The notes: generated by a model from the sequence alone, not told the origin. 64,000 bases of DNA from Clostridia bacterium (GCA_017632155.1 JAGBRZ010000069.1:14631-78630), one strand, 5' to 3'; positions 50,718-59,937 are shown, counted from the first letter of the stretch. Numbers and translations are program-made.

Positions 50718-51842
50718 TTATTTTTTGAGTCTTGCGCGGATGGCGTCAAGAGCACTCTTCATATCGTTAAAGGAAGTGGGAGCGGGCTTTTCCGCAGGCT
50801 TCGCTTCCTCTGCGGGAGCTTCTGCTTCTTCAACTTCCTCGGTTTCCTCGGTTTCGGCTTCTGCCTCATCGCCGCCGAACATTTCATTCAGCTTTGCGGT
50901 GAGATCTTCCTCCTCAACCTCCTCGGCAGGCTCGATCTCCTCGGTGGGGGCATCAAGTCCCGCAAAGCGGATGAGCTGATCGGCAATGCTGTCTTCTTCC
51001 TTATTCTCTTCCTTTGGAGCCTCTTCGGGTTCTTCGGGGGTCTCGATCTCCACGATAACCTCGGGTTCTTCGGGAGCTTCAGGCTCTTCGATCACTTCGA
51101 TCTTCTCTGTTGTTTCGGGTTCTTCTATAGTTTCGGGCTCGTCCTCAAACTCGGACATAAGAGCTACCTCGGCAAGAATATCTTCTTCCTTTTCCTCGAC
51201 AGCCTCGACCTCTTCTTCCTCGGGGAGCGCCTCTGCGGGCTCGTCCGCGAAGATCATAGGGATAACGTCGGTGGGAACGCCGTCAAGCTTGTCACCGAGG
51301 GCATCGATGGCATCAAGAATATCCTGAGCTTTATTATTTGCAGATGTTGCAACAAGGCAAGCGGATTCGCTCGCAGCCTTTGAAGCCGCTGCCATATCCT
51401 TGATTTCATTTACCGCTCCCGATGCCTTTTCGGCGGCATCAAGGGCATCTTCTGCGGCATCGCGCGCCTCTTCTGCGGCAGTTTTAGCAACAGAAGCAGA
51501 TTCCTCCGCCTTCTTTGCCGAAATAGCCGCGTCGTTGACAACGCAAAGAGTATCGTTTACAGCAGTCTTGATCGAATCAATCTTCGCCTCAAGCGCGGTG
51601 ATCATCATCTCAAGTCCAGAAACGGTAAGTTCAAGACCCGAAAGATCGAGGTCTACCGATTCTGCGGGGGCAGCCTTCGCCTCCTCGCGAAGAGCCGCGA
51701 TCTCTGCCTTCAGATCGGCATTTTCCTTGTAAAGACGTCCCGATACCGCAAAAAGCTCGGAGAGCGCGGCATCTGCATTTTTCGAGGGATAGCTTTCGCC
51801 CGAAAGAGAGTATTTTTGTTTAAAGTTTTCCGGAATTTTCAT
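50718..51842 (-). CDS. coiled-coil protein with acidic tail, at the divIVA position
   Basis: A 374-residue protein: a short start (MKIPENFKQKYSLSGESYP), coiled-coil regions (about 35-60 and 95-185, Ala/Glu/Lys-rich), then a long acidic low-complexity stretch (about 205-345) and a final helix (NDMKSALDAIRARLKK). Its place between yggT/sepF and ileS is where Bacillota usually have divIVA, but the DivIVA N-terminal membrane-binding motif is not visible. It may be a replacement or a strongly diverged DivIVA. I use the ATG at 51842, with GGAGA upstream. Confidence 0.65.
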   Translation of the reverse strand: MKIPENFKQKYSLSGESYPSKNADAALSELFAVSGRLYKENADLKAEIAALREEAKAAPAESVDLDLSGLELTVSGLEMMITALEAKIDSIKTAVNDTLCVVNDAAISAKKAEESASVAKTAAEEARDAAEDALDAAEKASGAVNEIKDMAAASKAASESACLVATSANNKAQDILDAIDALGDKLDGVPTDVIPMIFADEPAEALPEEEEVEAVEEKEEDILAEVALMSEFEDEPETIEEPETTEKIEVIEEPEAPEEPEVIVEIETPEEPEEAPKEENKEEDSIADQLIRFAGLDAPTEEIEPAEEVEEEDLTAKLNEMFGGDEAEAETEETEEVEEAEAPAEEAKPAEKPAPTSFNDMKSALDAIRARLKK

Positions 51843-51868
51843 TATTTCTCCATTCTGCCGCGGGGGCA

Positions 51869-52156
51869 TCAAATTAGCATGGGGATACTGCCGAGCAGCG
51901 TTTGAAGCATTGCAAGAAGTATCGAGGTCAAGAAGAACGAAACGTCAAGCGGCGACCCCTGAAAAAGATTGAGCTTCTGGAGCAACAAACGCACGGGCAT
52001 TATAAAGGGCTCGGTAAAGAAATAAAGTATCATTGCAAACTTGCTCTCCTCGCCCATAAAAAATATCGAAAGCAGAGCTCTCAAAAGCATTGCAAAGAGC
52101 ACCGCCGTGAGGATCAAGTCAACGAAATTGACCGTTAGTATCAAAAAGAGCTTCAA
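51869..52156 (-). CDS. yggT: YggT/YlmG-family membrane protein
   Basis: A 95-residue protein with two hydrophobic segments (about 5-30 and 70-95) and the family's FTEPFIMPVRLLL loop between them. The family is linked to cell division or osmotic resistance; the molecular role is unclear. Location next to sepF and yggS is the standard ylm cluster and supports the call. Confidence 0.88.
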   Translation of the reverse strand: MKLFLILTVNFVDLILTAVLFAMLLRALLSIFFMGEESKFAMILYFFTEPFIMPVRLLLQKLNLFQGSPLDVSFFLTSILLAMLQTLLGSIPMLI

Positions 52157-52179
52157 AAACTATTCCGCCTTTCGGAATA

Positions 52180-52671
52180 TCAATAGTTATATCCGCCAAT
52201 GCCGCTGAAGCCTGCAAAGCCGTAGCCCTCGTCCTCGGGAGCGGGCTCTTCGGATTCAATAACCTCCTCGGCAATTTCCATACTGTGAGGAGAAAGCATA
52301 TAAGTGGTCTCGGAAACGGGCTGGATCTGTCCGCCGATGGCGTAAACAACACCGGTGAGGAAGCAAACAAGGTCGTGGGATACCTCCTTGGTTGCGTGCT
52401 CAAGGTGAATAAGAACGGGGTGGTTTTCCATAAGTGCGTTGGCAATGATCTGTCCGTCCGCAAAGGTGGTGGGACGGATGAGCTTCATCTGCATAGGAGC
52501 AGACATTGATGCGCTGAAGGTGGGTCTTGCGGGAGCCTGGGGCTTCGGAGCCACGGGCTTTTCCTCCTGTGCGGGGGCTGCAAAATCCTCTTCCTGGCCG
52601 TAGTATGTGGGATCGTAATCTTCTTCTTTAGCGGTCTTGATCTGCTTGTTGAAAATATTAAGAGATGCCAT
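52180..52671 (-). CDS. sepF: cell division protein SepF
   Basis: A 163-residue SepF: an N-terminal amphipathic segment, a Pro/Ala-rich linker (about 20-50) and the C-terminal core (MKLIRPTTFADGQIIANALMENHPVLIHLEHATKEVSHDLVCFLTGVVYAIGG). SepF binds FtsZ and anchors the division ring to the membrane in Bacillota. It lies between yggS and yggT as in other ylm clusters. A small Gly/Tyr-rich tail (GYGFAGFSGIGGYNY) is at the end, its role unknown. Confidence 0.93.
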   Translation of the reverse strand: MASLNIFNKQIKTAKEEDYDPTYYGQEEDFAAPAQEEKPVAPKPQAPARPTFSASMSAPMQMKLIRPTTFADGQIIANALMENHPVLIHLEHATKEVSHDLVCFLTGVVYAIGGQIQPVSETTYMLSPHSMEIAEEVIESEEPAPEDEGYGFAGFSGIGGYNY

Positions 52672-52687
52672 TTTTTAATCCTCCGAT

Positions 52688-53419
52688 TTATTTATCATTT
52701 GTTTTATTTTTCAAATTCATCACGTCCGCCGTTGTTCTTCCGAACACACTGCTTCCAAGACGGACGATCGTTGCACCCGCCGCAATCGCGGGGCGGTAGC
52801 TTTCGCTCATTCCCATCGAAAAGATTGGTTTGCCTTCTTTTCCGAGAATGTTTTTCCAAACATCGCATCCGATGTCGTGGGTTTCTTTAAAATATTTATA
52901 ATAATCTTCGCCATTATCGCACTTCGGAGCCATCGTCATAAATCCGCAAAGCTCGACGTGCGGGTATTTTGCAAGCTCGAGGCAAAAGTCCGAAAGTTCC
53001 TCGGGCATCAGACCGCTTTTTGACTCCTCGCGACCGATATTTATCTCGGCAAGGACCCGTGTCACGGTCCCTCTCTTTGCCGATTGCTTTTCGATCTCCT
53101 CGGCAAGCCCGAGCGATTCGAGCGAGTGGATAAGCGATACCTTGTCGATTATCGACTTCACCTTGTTTCTTTGCAGATGCCCGATGAAGTGAATCTCGAC
53201 GCGATTTTTCATTCCCTCGTAATGCTCAAGCAGGGTATCCGTGCGGTTTTCGCCGATGACGTCAAGCCCGCGGTGCTCGCAAAGAGCATCAAGCTCCTCG
53301 GACGTGGCGTATTTAGCTGCTACAACGAGCCGTACATCCTCGCCGCCCGCCTCGCGGATACCGTCAAGCGCGCGGTCATAACGCAAAAGCAGCTCGTCAA
53401 ATTTATTTTGTTCGCTCAT
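52688..53419 (-). CDS. yggS: YggS-family PLP homeostasis protein
   Basis: A 243-residue PLP-binding barrel without known enzyme activity. The lysine that holds PLP is in VVAAKYAT near residue 33; IGHLQRNK and EINIGREESKSG are other family segments. It regulates vitamin B6 supply. I take the ATG at 53419; an in-frame TTG at 53428 overlaps the upstream stop region and has a worse ribosome site. It follows an HlyD-like gene with one base between. Confidence 0.92.
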   Translation of the reverse strand: MSEQNKFDELLLRYDRALDGIREAGGEDVRLVVAAKYATSEELDALCEHRGLDVIGENRTDTLLEHYEGMKNRVEIHFIGHLQRNKVKSIIDKVSLIHSLESLGLAEEIEKQSAKRGTVTRVLAEINIGREESKSGLMPEELSDFCLELAKYPHVELCGFMTMAPKCDNGEDYYKYFKETHDIGCDVWKNILGKEGKPIFSMGMSESYRPAIAAGATIVRLGSSVFGRTTADVMNLKNKTNDK

Positions 53420-53420
53420 A

Positions 53421-54938
53421 TCAGTCAAGTGCCTTTCCGTGATATAGTTCTCTGCCCGTCAGAATGATCTGCTCAAGATCATTCAGGTGGTAGAAGTAGC
53501 GCAATGTCCTTCCCTTCGGCACGGGAATTCCGCCGTTGTCATAAACCGTCTTCTCAAGCCCGAGCCCCTCCGCAAAAGAGTGAAGCGTGGCGTAATCGTC
53601 GATCTTTCCGTGATCCGAAAAGCCGAGAGAGGTATAAGTCAGCGGCTTGCCCGGCTCGGCATCGGCATAATCTGCGGCGATGCAATAGCCGTCGCCCTCA
53701 AAGATGACCTTGATCTGTCTGAAAAGAACGTAGCCGCCGCCAAGCGTGTAAACGCCCGTCATTCCGTCATAGTAACGAACCGAGGAAAGAGGAATGCGAT
53801 AGCCGTGGTAGGATGCGTACTCAATGCTGACGTCCTGCGTTCTGCGGTAAACAAATCCCCTTGGGATCTCACTCGTTGAAAAGATCAGAAGAGCCTCGGC
53901 GCGGTCGCCGTCTTCATCGTGATCGTCAAGGTCGAGGACAAGGCGCTCAAGAGACATCGCAAGCGTCTTTCCGCCGTTGTCATTGAAGGTAATATTATAA
54001 TCTCTCCCCTGCTCAAATCCCCTTGCACTTTCCGAATCAAAGGGCAAACAGAAATACCATTTCGGGTCATCGAGCATCTTTCCGACACAGCCCGAGGTAT
54101 CTGCGGGTGTCTTCTCAGTCAGCTCTGCAAATTCGCCGAAGGTAATATTTTTCAGAAGCGCGGGGTCAAAGACAGCCTCGTAGCCGTCGCAGTCGCGGAA
54201 GAAGTATCCCACGCTGTCAGCATTCACGCTTCCCGTCTTTTTGCCGTAAGCGGCAACAAGTCCGCTTCTTTCGGCATAAAGCATACTGATTTGGTTTTTT
54301 ATATCTCCCGTTCCGTTTTCAAGGGCATCTATCCGCCCGATCGCGGAAAGGAAGAAATCCGAGATGGCGGCTGCATCGGCATATTCGCCCTTGGAAAGCA
54401 GAAGCATTATCTCGTCATATCCCGCACCCGCATCTCGAAGTGCTTCGGGAAGCCCCGTTTCGATAACGCCCGTATCCACGATCGATTCAAGCAAAGCGAT
54501 CTCGCGGTCGATCTCGGCAATACGGTCGCGCACTTCATCTGTGATTGACGAATAAAGATGGCAGATCAGCTCGTTAACGCCGATCCTTTCGCCGTCGACC
54601 ACCTGATAATCGGGCGTGCCCGATGATTTGGTGCGAACGGGGCTTTCACTTCTGACTATATAACCAACCCCGCGGCGGTATTCCTTTTCGGTCACGTCAT
54701 AGGCGGGAGTTATCGTGACGTCTGAGGTAAAGGTCTTTACGGTGTGGTAACCGAAATATAGGACCAGCCCCACCGAGGCGGCGGCAACCGCAATCGTCAA
54801 AAGTGCTGAAAAGAGATAGGAAAAGTCAAAGCCAAGTTTGCGTGCCTTCTTTTCTTGCTGCCGTCCGCTATTCACTTTTGTTATATCCGAACGCCGCACG
54901 GAGGCAAGCGATACTTTATCTTTTCCTTGTTTTTTCAT
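53421..54938 (-). CDS. HlyD-like membrane protein upstream of the division cluster
   Basis: A 505-residue protein with a basic cytosolic start (about 1-35), one membrane helix (YLFSALLTIAVAAASVGLVLYF at about 38-60) and a long outer part. The residues after the helix (GYIVRSESPVRTKSSGTPDYQVVDGERIGVNELICHLYSS) resemble the split lipoyl/barrel-sandwich segment of HlyD-type adaptor proteins. A helical stretch (DEVRDRIAEIDREIALLES) follows. In Clostridia such proteins are often found directly upstream of yggS and sepF. No export ATPase is nearby, so a transport role is unsure. Confidence 0.72.
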   Translation of the reverse strand: MKKQGKDKVSLASVRRSDITKVNSGRQQEKKARKLGFDFSYLFSALLTIAVAAASVGLVLYFGYHTVKTFTSDVTITPAYDVTEKEYRRGVGYIVRSESPVRTKSSGTPDYQVVDGERIGVNELICHLYSSITDEVRDRIAEIDREIALLESIVDTGVIETGLPEALRDAGAGYDEIMLLLSKGEYADAAAISDFFLSAIGRIDALENGTGDIKNQISMLYAERSGLVAAYGKKTGSVNADSVGYFFRDCDGYEAVFDPALLKNITFGEFAELTEKTPADTSGCVGKMLDDPKWYFCLPFDSESARGFEQGRDYNITFNDNGGKTLAMSLERLVLDLDDHDEDGDRAEALLIFSTSEIPRGFVYRRTQDVSIEYASYHGYRIPLSSVRYYDGMTGVYTLGGGYVLFRQIKVIFEGDGYCIAADYADAEPGKPLTYTSLGFSDHGKIDDYATLHSFAEGLGLEKTVYDNGGIPVPKGRTLRYFYHLNDLEQIILTGRELYHGKALD

Positions 54939-54961
54939 TAATATTTGCTGTTTTTCGTAAT

Positions 54962-55900
54962 TTATTTATCGATCCATTCCCGAATTCGGCTGATAAGAGC
55001 CTCGGTCGGGTCGGGAAGATCGGGGCGGAGCTCGACGGTTTCGATATAATTCTTCGCGCCGAACCAGGTCACCTGTCTTTTTGCATACTGCCTTGTGGCG
55101 ATTATAAGCCTCTCACGAGCGTCAGCAAGCGACATCTCGCCGCAAGCGTATCCGAGCATCTCCTTGTATCCGATCGCCTGCGCGGCGGTGGGATTTTTCT
55201 CGAAAATGCCCATTTCGAGGAGCTTTTTCGTTTCCTCAAGAAGCCCCGTGGCAATCATTTCGTCAACTCTCGCCTCAATTCTTGCGTAACGCTCCGCCAT
55301 ATCGGTGCGGCGAAGCTCGAAGGCTAAAAAGTCATATTTCGCGGGCGAGGCAAGCGCATCAAGCTCGCTTTTCTTCTTGCCCGTGGTTTCAAATATCTCA
55401 AGCGCGCGTATCACGCGGCGGACGTTGTTTTCGTGAATCTTTGCGGCGCTTTCGGGATCGACCTCGGATAGGCGCATATGAAGCGCGTGCGCTCCAAGCT
55501 CCTCGGCTTCTCTCTCAAGCCGCTCGCGGACGTCACTTCTGCCGCCGCATTCGTCGAAGGGTCGCTCAAAGAGCAGAGTGTCAAGGTAAAGCCCCGTGCC
55601 ACCGCAAATGATGGGAAGCTTTCCGCGGCAGAGGATGTCGCTTATTGCTTTTTCGGCATCTGCGGCATAATCGGCGCAGGAATAGGGGCGCATCGGGTCA
55701 ACGAAATCGACGGTGTGATGCGGCACGCGTGCAAGCTCCTCGGGGGTGGGCTTCGCGGTGCCGATATCCATCTCGCGATAGATCTGCATCGAGTCACAGC
55801 ATACTATCTCGCCGCCGAGTCGCTCAGCAAGCGCAATTGCAAGACCCGTTTTTCCCGAAGCGGTGTGCCCAACAACGGCAACTATCTTTGGCTTGCTCAT
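54962..55900 (-). CDS. miaA: tRNA dimethylallyltransferase
   Basis: A 312-residue MiaA. It adds a dimethylallyl group to A37 of tRNAs reading UNN codons. Markers: VVGHTASGKTGLA (P-loop), CCDSMQIYREMDIGTAKPT, and PIICGGTGLYLDTLL. Its start overlaps the upstream gene's stop by four bases. It is of usual length with a good C-terminus (TRQYAKRQVTWF). Confidence 0.96.
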   Translation of the reverse strand: MSKPKIVAVVGHTASGKTGLAIALAERLGGEIVCCDSMQIYREMDIGTAKPTPEELARVPHHTVDFVDPMRPYSCADYAADAEKAISDILCRGKLPIICGGTGLYLDTLLFERPFDECGGRSDVRERLEREAEELGAHALHMRLSEVDPESAAKIHENNVRRVIRALEIFETTGKKKSELDALASPAKYDFLAFELRRTDMAERYARIEARVDEMIATGLLEETKKLLEMGIFEKNPTAAQAIGYKEMLGYACGEMSLADARERLIIATRQYAKRQVTWFGAKNYIETVELRPDLPDPTEALISRIREWIDK

Positions 55901-56898
55901 TTTTTTATCGGATTATTCGCCGCAGCGGTAAAATCGTCGGGGAATCTTCTTTCCTTACCGAAAAGCTTCTTTTTCGGCATCGAAACGAGCTCGGTGGGTA
56001 CGTAGGGGCCGTAAGGTTCCTCAAAATACGCCACGCCATCCGCAATACGCTCGCCCTTTTCGGCACAGTCGGGAATCAGCGAGTAATAGGGCTCGCCGAA
56101 GGTGCAGGCTACGCCAAGCTCGAGCGGCACGCCCTGCCACCACCAGGAAACGACTCCACTTTCACCGCGGCAGATCTGCCCGAAGAAGCCGCCGACGGTC
56201 AGAGTCAGCGATTTAAGAAGTCTGCGAAGCGCGAATCTCCACTCCTCGATCTCGTAAAGAGCATCGGGCATACGGATCGAAATTCGGTTGGTGCGAAGTC
56301 CCGTGCGCTTTGCCTCGGCTCGGTTCGCATCGTTGATGTGAACGTGCGTGAGCGGCTTCTGAGTGTACCATATTGGCGCGGGTGTATCCTTCAAAAACTC
56401 AACAAAAGCGTTTTTATCGCCATAAACCTGCTCGGGCGGCATTTCTTTGCCGTACTTTGAAGGAAGAGCAAAGGGCATTTCCTTTTCAAGCAGCGTGATT
56501 ATATCCTCGTAAAGATCGGTAAAATTCTTATCGCAGGGAAACCAGACCGAAAGCGTGAGCATCGGGGTGAATTCCGTGATCTGCGGGGGCAGAAGCTTTT
56601 CGGCACAAAAGACGATCGGCTTGCCGGTTTCCTCGACCGCGCCGTCAAGCGAGCCCGCAAGCTTCAGCGCAAATTTGCGCGCATACTGCTCCGAGCTTTC
56701 GAACTCATAGTCCGAAAGACGCGCGTGAACAAGGTGGCAGATGCCGTCCGCCGAAAGAAGAATCTCCGCGGGAATCTCCTCGCGCGATGCTTCTCTGTTG
56801 TCGATCAGCTCAAGTGTGCAATCGCTGATCTTCGGCAGTCTGAAATCCTCGTCCGGAGAAAGGCGGGACCAAATTTTGAAATCTATAATTTTACTCAT
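55897..56898 (-). CDS. hypothetical protein, 333 aa
   Basis: I do not recognise this protein. It is cytosolic by prediction, of mixed alpha/beta type and Trp/Phe-rich in places (VVSWWWQGVPLE). The segment IWYTQKPLTHVHINDAN and the tail KLFGKERRFPDDF are the most distinctive pieces. Its start at 56898 has an AGGAAAAAA ribosome site, and its stop overlaps miaA by four bases. It is probably a DUF-type protein in an operon with miaA; no function is proposed. Confidence 0.65.
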   Translation of the reverse strand: MSKIIDFKIWSRLSPDEDFRLPKISDCTLELIDNREASREEIPAEILLSADGICHLVHARLSDYEFESSEQYARKFALKLAGSLDGAVEETGKPIVFCAEKLLPPQITEFTPMLTLSVWFPCDKNFTDLYEDIITLLEKEMPFALPSKYGKEMPPEQVYGDKNAFVEFLKDTPAPIWYTQKPLTHVHINDANRAEAKRTGLRTNRISIRMPDALYEIEEWRFALRRLLKSLTLTVGGFFGQICRGESGVVSWWWQGVPLELGVACTFGEPYYSLIPDCAEKGERIADGVAYFEEPYGPYVPTELVSMPKKKLFGKERRFPDDFTAAANNPIKK

Positions 56899-56905
56899 TT
56901 TTTCC

Positions 56906-57349
56906 TCATTGAATTGATTTTCTCTCGGCTGAGCCGTATTCTCTTTTCATAGCATCAACCGAAACGACCCATTGTTTTCCGAATTTGCAAACGTCAACTC
57001 CATTCACAAGCTTTCCGTATGAAATAGCCTTTCGGAGTGTACTTTCGTTCAATCCCCAAAGCTCGGTTGCGTCGCTGAACGCCATCAAACCGTCAAAAGG
57101 GGTATCTATACGCACTCCGTTCTCCCAAAGTTCGTCGCAGGAAAGATCAAGCTCGTCATTCCAGACGATCCCATAACCACCCACGTCCACAGACACACAA
57201 TCGAACTCGGCATTGTCGCGCAATTTCGAAAATTCCGGAATTTTTTCAAACAAAACCTTTACGTCATAAATTTTTGTAATTCCTTCAGAAAATTGCACGC
57301 TGAGTCTGTAATCGGGCAAAGGGAAAACATTTTTTATCTTATGAAACAT
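56906..57349 (-). CDS. DUF2442 protein with a C-terminal helix-turn-helix-like part
   Basis: A 147-residue protein. Residues 1-80 have the DUF2442 pattern (PLPDYRLSVQFSEGITKIYDVKVL; VDVGGYGIVWNDELDLSCDELWENG). Residues about 90-135 (MAFSDATELWGLNESTLRKAISYGKLVNG) look like a small DNA-binding domain of the excisionase/HTH type. I start at the ATG at 57349, with GGAGG eight bases upstream. It follows a DUF4160 gene at 57365 in the same direction; DUF4160-DUF2442 pairs are common and are suspected toxin-antitoxin modules, a role not proven here. Confidence 0.78.
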   Translation of the reverse strand: MFHKIKNVFPLPDYRLSVQFSEGITKIYDVKVLFEKIPEFSKLRDNAEFDCVSVDVGGYGIVWNDELDLSCDELWENGVRIDTPFDGLMAFSDATELWGLNESTLRKAISYGKLVNGVDVCKFGKQWVVSVDAMKREYGSAERKSIQ

Positions 57350-57364
57350 AAATTCAGCCTCCAA

Positions 57365-57619
57365 TCATTCAAGCGGCGGAATCTTCTTGAACTCCTGAGT
57401 TTTCCATATCTCCATCAAGGTATCTTTATGCATAGAGATCCATTCACGAACCATTTCAAGTGCCTTATTTGGGAGATAACCGTCAAGCACTTCCCCGGTC
57501 ATAAAATCTATCGCGGCTACGTCCTCGTTGTATATCGCGTGAATATGCGGGGGATTGTGCTCGCTTTGAAGAAAATACATTCGGATTATTATTCCGTAAA
57601 ATCTTGATAAGACAGGCAT
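57365..57619 (-). CDS. DUF4160 protein
   Basis: An 84-residue DUF4160 protein: PVLSRFYGIIIRMYFLQSEHNPPHIHAIYNEDVAAIDFMTGE contains the family's F-x-x-E-H-x-P-P-H-x-H segment. AAGGAGA lies before the ATG at 57619. It is paired with the DUF2442 gene (15 bp apart). Possibly a toxin-like partner; function is unknown. Confidence 0.85.
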   Translation of the reverse strand: MPVLSRFYGIIIRMYFLQSEHNPPHIHAIYNEDVAAIDFMTGEVLDGYLPNKALEMVREWISMHKDTLMEIWKTQEFKKIPPLE

Positions 57620-57685
57620 TATCGTTCTCCTTTCGGGTATAACTTCGCCATATTATATCACGGTATCGTGATGTTGTCAATATTT

Positions 57686-58765
57686 TTACTCAATAAACAT
57701 CGCATCGCCGAAGGAGAAGAATCTATACTTCTCGCGGACGGCGGTATTGTAGACCTCGAGCATCCGCTCGCGCTCGTAGAAAGCCGAAACGAGCATCAGA
57801 AGCGTCGATTTGGGAAGGTGGAAGTTGGTTATCAGCGCATCGGTCGCCTTGAAGCGGTAGCCGGGGTAGATGAAGATGCCCGTGTCGCCGCTGATGGGAT
57901 GAACGATGCCATTTTCGTCCGAAACGCTTTCAAGCGTTCTGCACGAGGTCGTACCGACGCAGATGGTTCGTCCGCCCGCGGCACGGCGGCTGTTGATGAT
58001 GTTTGCGCTTTCCTCGCTTACCGAGATATATTCGGTGTGCATGATGTGCTCGCCGATGTTTTCCTCCTTGACGGGGCGGAAGGTTCCAAGACCCACGTGG
58101 AGCATTACGGGAACAACGGCAACTCCCTTCGCTTTAATGCGTTCAAGCAGCTCGGGAGTGAAGTGCAAACCCGCTGTCGGCGCGGCGGCAGAGCCCTCGC
58201 GCTTAGCATATACTGTCTGGTAGCGGGACTTGTCGCGAAGCTTCTCCGTGATGTAGGGCGGCAAAGGCATTACGCCGACCTCGGAGAGCATATCGTAAAC
58301 GTTCGCATAACAATTTTTGTCGTATTCAAGTCTGACAAGGCGGTTGCCTTCTTCGACAATATCCTCAACCGTTGCCGTGAGAACACCGCCACCGAAGACC
58401 ATCTTCATTCCGATGCGCGCGCGTTTTCCGGGTTTTACAAGAGTTTCCCAAAGATCGTCGCCGCGCTGACGGAGCAAAAGAAGCTCGACCATTGCCTCTT
58501 CTCTGCCCTCGGCATGTCCGTAAAGACGGGCGGGAATGACCTTTGAATCGTTGACCACAAGCGTGTCGCCCTCGCGCAGATGGTCGATCAGATCGTAGAA
58601 ATGCTTGTGCGAAAGCTCACCGCTTTTTCGGTCAACGCAGAGCAGGCGCGAGGAATCGCGGGGCTCGGCGGGGTGCTGCGCTATCTGCTCCTCGGGGAGA
58701 AAATAGTCAAAATCGGACGTGCAAAGGCTCGTTTCGGGCTTTGCGTTTATAATAATATCACTCAT
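57686..58765 (-). CDS. queA: S-adenosylmethionine:tRNA ribosyltransferase-isomerase
   Basis: A 359-residue QueA. It transfers the ribosyl part of SAM to preQ1 in tRNA to give epoxyqueuosine. Segments include [48 protein letters not shown] and [15 protein letters not shown] start at the ATG at 58765 (MSDIIINAK), since the frame upstream to 58906 crosses the promoter and the start of dapA. No other queuosine gene is nearby. It is divergent from dapA. Confidence 0.95.
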   Translation of the reverse strand: MSDIIINAKPETSLCTSDFDYFLPEEQIAQHPAEPRDSSRLLCVDRKSGELSHKHFYDLIDHLREGDTLVVNDSKVIPARLYGHAEGREEAMVELLLLRQRGDDLWETLVKPGKRARIGMKMVFGGGVLTATVEDIVEEGNRLVRLEYDKNCYANVYDMLSEVGVMPLPPYITEKLRDKSRYQTVYAKREGSAAAPTAGLHFTPELLERIKAKGVAVVPVMLHVGLGTFRPVKEENIGEHIMHTEYISVSEESANIINSRRAAGGRTICVGTTSCRTLESVSDENGIVHPISGDTGIFIYPGYRFKATDALITNFHLPKSTLLMLVSAFYERERMLEVYNTAVREKYRFFSFGDAMFIE

Positions 58766-58804
58766 TTTCAATCTCACATTAAGTATAATTAGCCTATTAT
58801 ATAT

Positions 58805-58833
58805 ATTATATAATAAAACCGCGAAAAAAGCAA
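58805..58833 (-). promoter_or_regulatory. promoter of queA
   Basis: On the minus strand: TTGCTT, 17 bp, TATAAT. This is the one promoter in the set without TGn before the -10. The divergent dapA promoter must lie in the same 95-bp interval, but I cannot place it with confidence. Confidence 0.65.
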
Positions 58834-58859
58834 TATTTATTTTGAGAAAGGAGAAAATT

Positions 58860-59771
58860 TTGAGTAAATTTTCTTTGTTTTTCGGCGCGGCGACGGCGCT
58901 CGTCACTCCATTTGATCAAAACGGCGCACTCGACCTCGATTCTTACCGAAAACTCTTGCGTTTTCAGCTCGACGAGGGCATCGATGCACTCCTTGTCTGC
59001 GGCACTACGGGCGAGACTCCGACTCTGTCCGACGATGAGTGCCTGACGCTCCTTTGCGAGGCAGTCAAGGCGGTGCAAAAGAGCGTTCCCGTCATCATGG
59101 GAGTCGGCTCGAACTGCACCGCGCACGCAATCGAAAAGGCTCGCGCGGCGGAGCAAAACGGTGCCGACGCGCTCCTCGCCGTCACTCCCTATTACAACAA
59201 ATGCACCCCCTCGGGGCTCGTCCGCCACTACCGCGAGATAGCCTCCGCGACCTCCCTTCCCATCATCGTCTACACCGTTCCCTCGCGCACGGGAATGACG
59301 ATTCCGTCCTCGGTGTGGGGCGAGCTTTTCGCCATTCCTAACATAATCGGCATCAAAGATGCGACGGGTGACATCGCCTACGGAGCGCAATTTTTGTCTT
59401 GTTTTGGCAACGAATCCTGCCTCTGGTCCGGCAACGATAACGCCACTTTACCCCTCCTATCACTCGGCTCCGAGGGTGTAATTTCGGTGCTTTCAAACGT
59501 CAAGCCAAAGGACACCTCCGCCCTCTGCCACGCCTATGCCGAGGGCAAAATACGCGAAGCAAAAGAGCTCGCCGCCTCGCTTTTACCCCTTGCAGATACC
59601 CTGTTTTGCGAGGTAAACCCAATCCCCGTCAAAGCCGCGCTGTCACTGATGGGAATATGTAAGCCTTATTGCAGACTGCCTCTGACGACGGCGAGTGAAA
59701 GTACGTTCAAAAAACTCGAAAGATTGCTTATCTCGCTTCGCTCGAATGATAATCTGCCTTCGGCAGAATGA
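58860..59771 (+). CDS. dapA: 4-hydroxy-tetrahydrodipicolinate synthase
   Basis: A 303-residue DapA, the first step committed to diaminopimelate and lysine. Markers: [46 protein letters not shown] (catalytic Tyr) and GIKDATGD (Schiff-base Lys). The start is TTG at 58860 with AAGGAG before it; no ATG fits, and the frame upstream to 58719 runs antisense into queA. The last roughly 13 residues ([13 protein letters not shown]) and the stop are encoded by a palindrome cluster, so the C-terminus has been replaced or lengthened by the repeat. Confidence 0.92.
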   Translation: MSKFSLFFGAATALVTPFDQNGALDLDSYRKLLRFQLDEGIDALLVCGTTGETPTLSDDECLTLLCEAVKAVQKSVPVIMGVGSNCTAHAIEKARAAEQNGADALLAVTPYYNKCTPSGLVRHYREIASATSLPIIVYTVPSRTGMTIPSSVWGELFAIPNIIGIKDATGDIAYGAQFLSCFGNESCLWSGNDNATLPLLSLGSEGVISVLSNVKPKDTSALCHAYAEGKIREAKELAASLLPLADTLFCEVNPIPVKAALSLMGICKPYCRLPLTTASESTFKKLERLLISLRSNDNLPSAE

Positions 59772-59841
59772 TCGTCGGCTACGCCGAATGATAATTTGCC
59801 TGCGGCAAAATGGAAGGTAGATTTTCGCCGAGGGCGAAAAT
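59732..59841. repeat. cluster D of short palindromes with AATGATAAT spacers
   Basis: CTCGCTTCGCTCG, CTGCCTTCGGCAG, CGGCTACGCCG and TTGCCTGCGGCAA are joined by AATGATAAT or AATGATCGT, ending with ATTTTCGCCGAGGGCGAAAAT. It begins inside the dapA coding region and gives that gene its stop codon. The rest of the 59772-59981 gap contains the promoter listed separately. Confidence 0.85.
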
Positions 59842-59909
59842 CCATTAGAATTGAAACTTATACGTTCATCTTTCAACCTGCAGTTAATATGAAGTTTCCT
59901 AACAATACC

Positions 59910-59937
59910 TTTACAAATTCCAAAAATGTGCTATAAT
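59910..59937 (+). promoter_or_regulatory. promoter of the XRE regulator
   Basis: TTTACA, 16 bp, TATAAT with TGC before the -10. Confidence 0.68.

Noticed and set aside
58766..58859. Lysine or preQ1 riboswitch between queA and dapA
   Set aside because: The interval is 94 bases, AT-rich, and shows no conserved riboswitch core.
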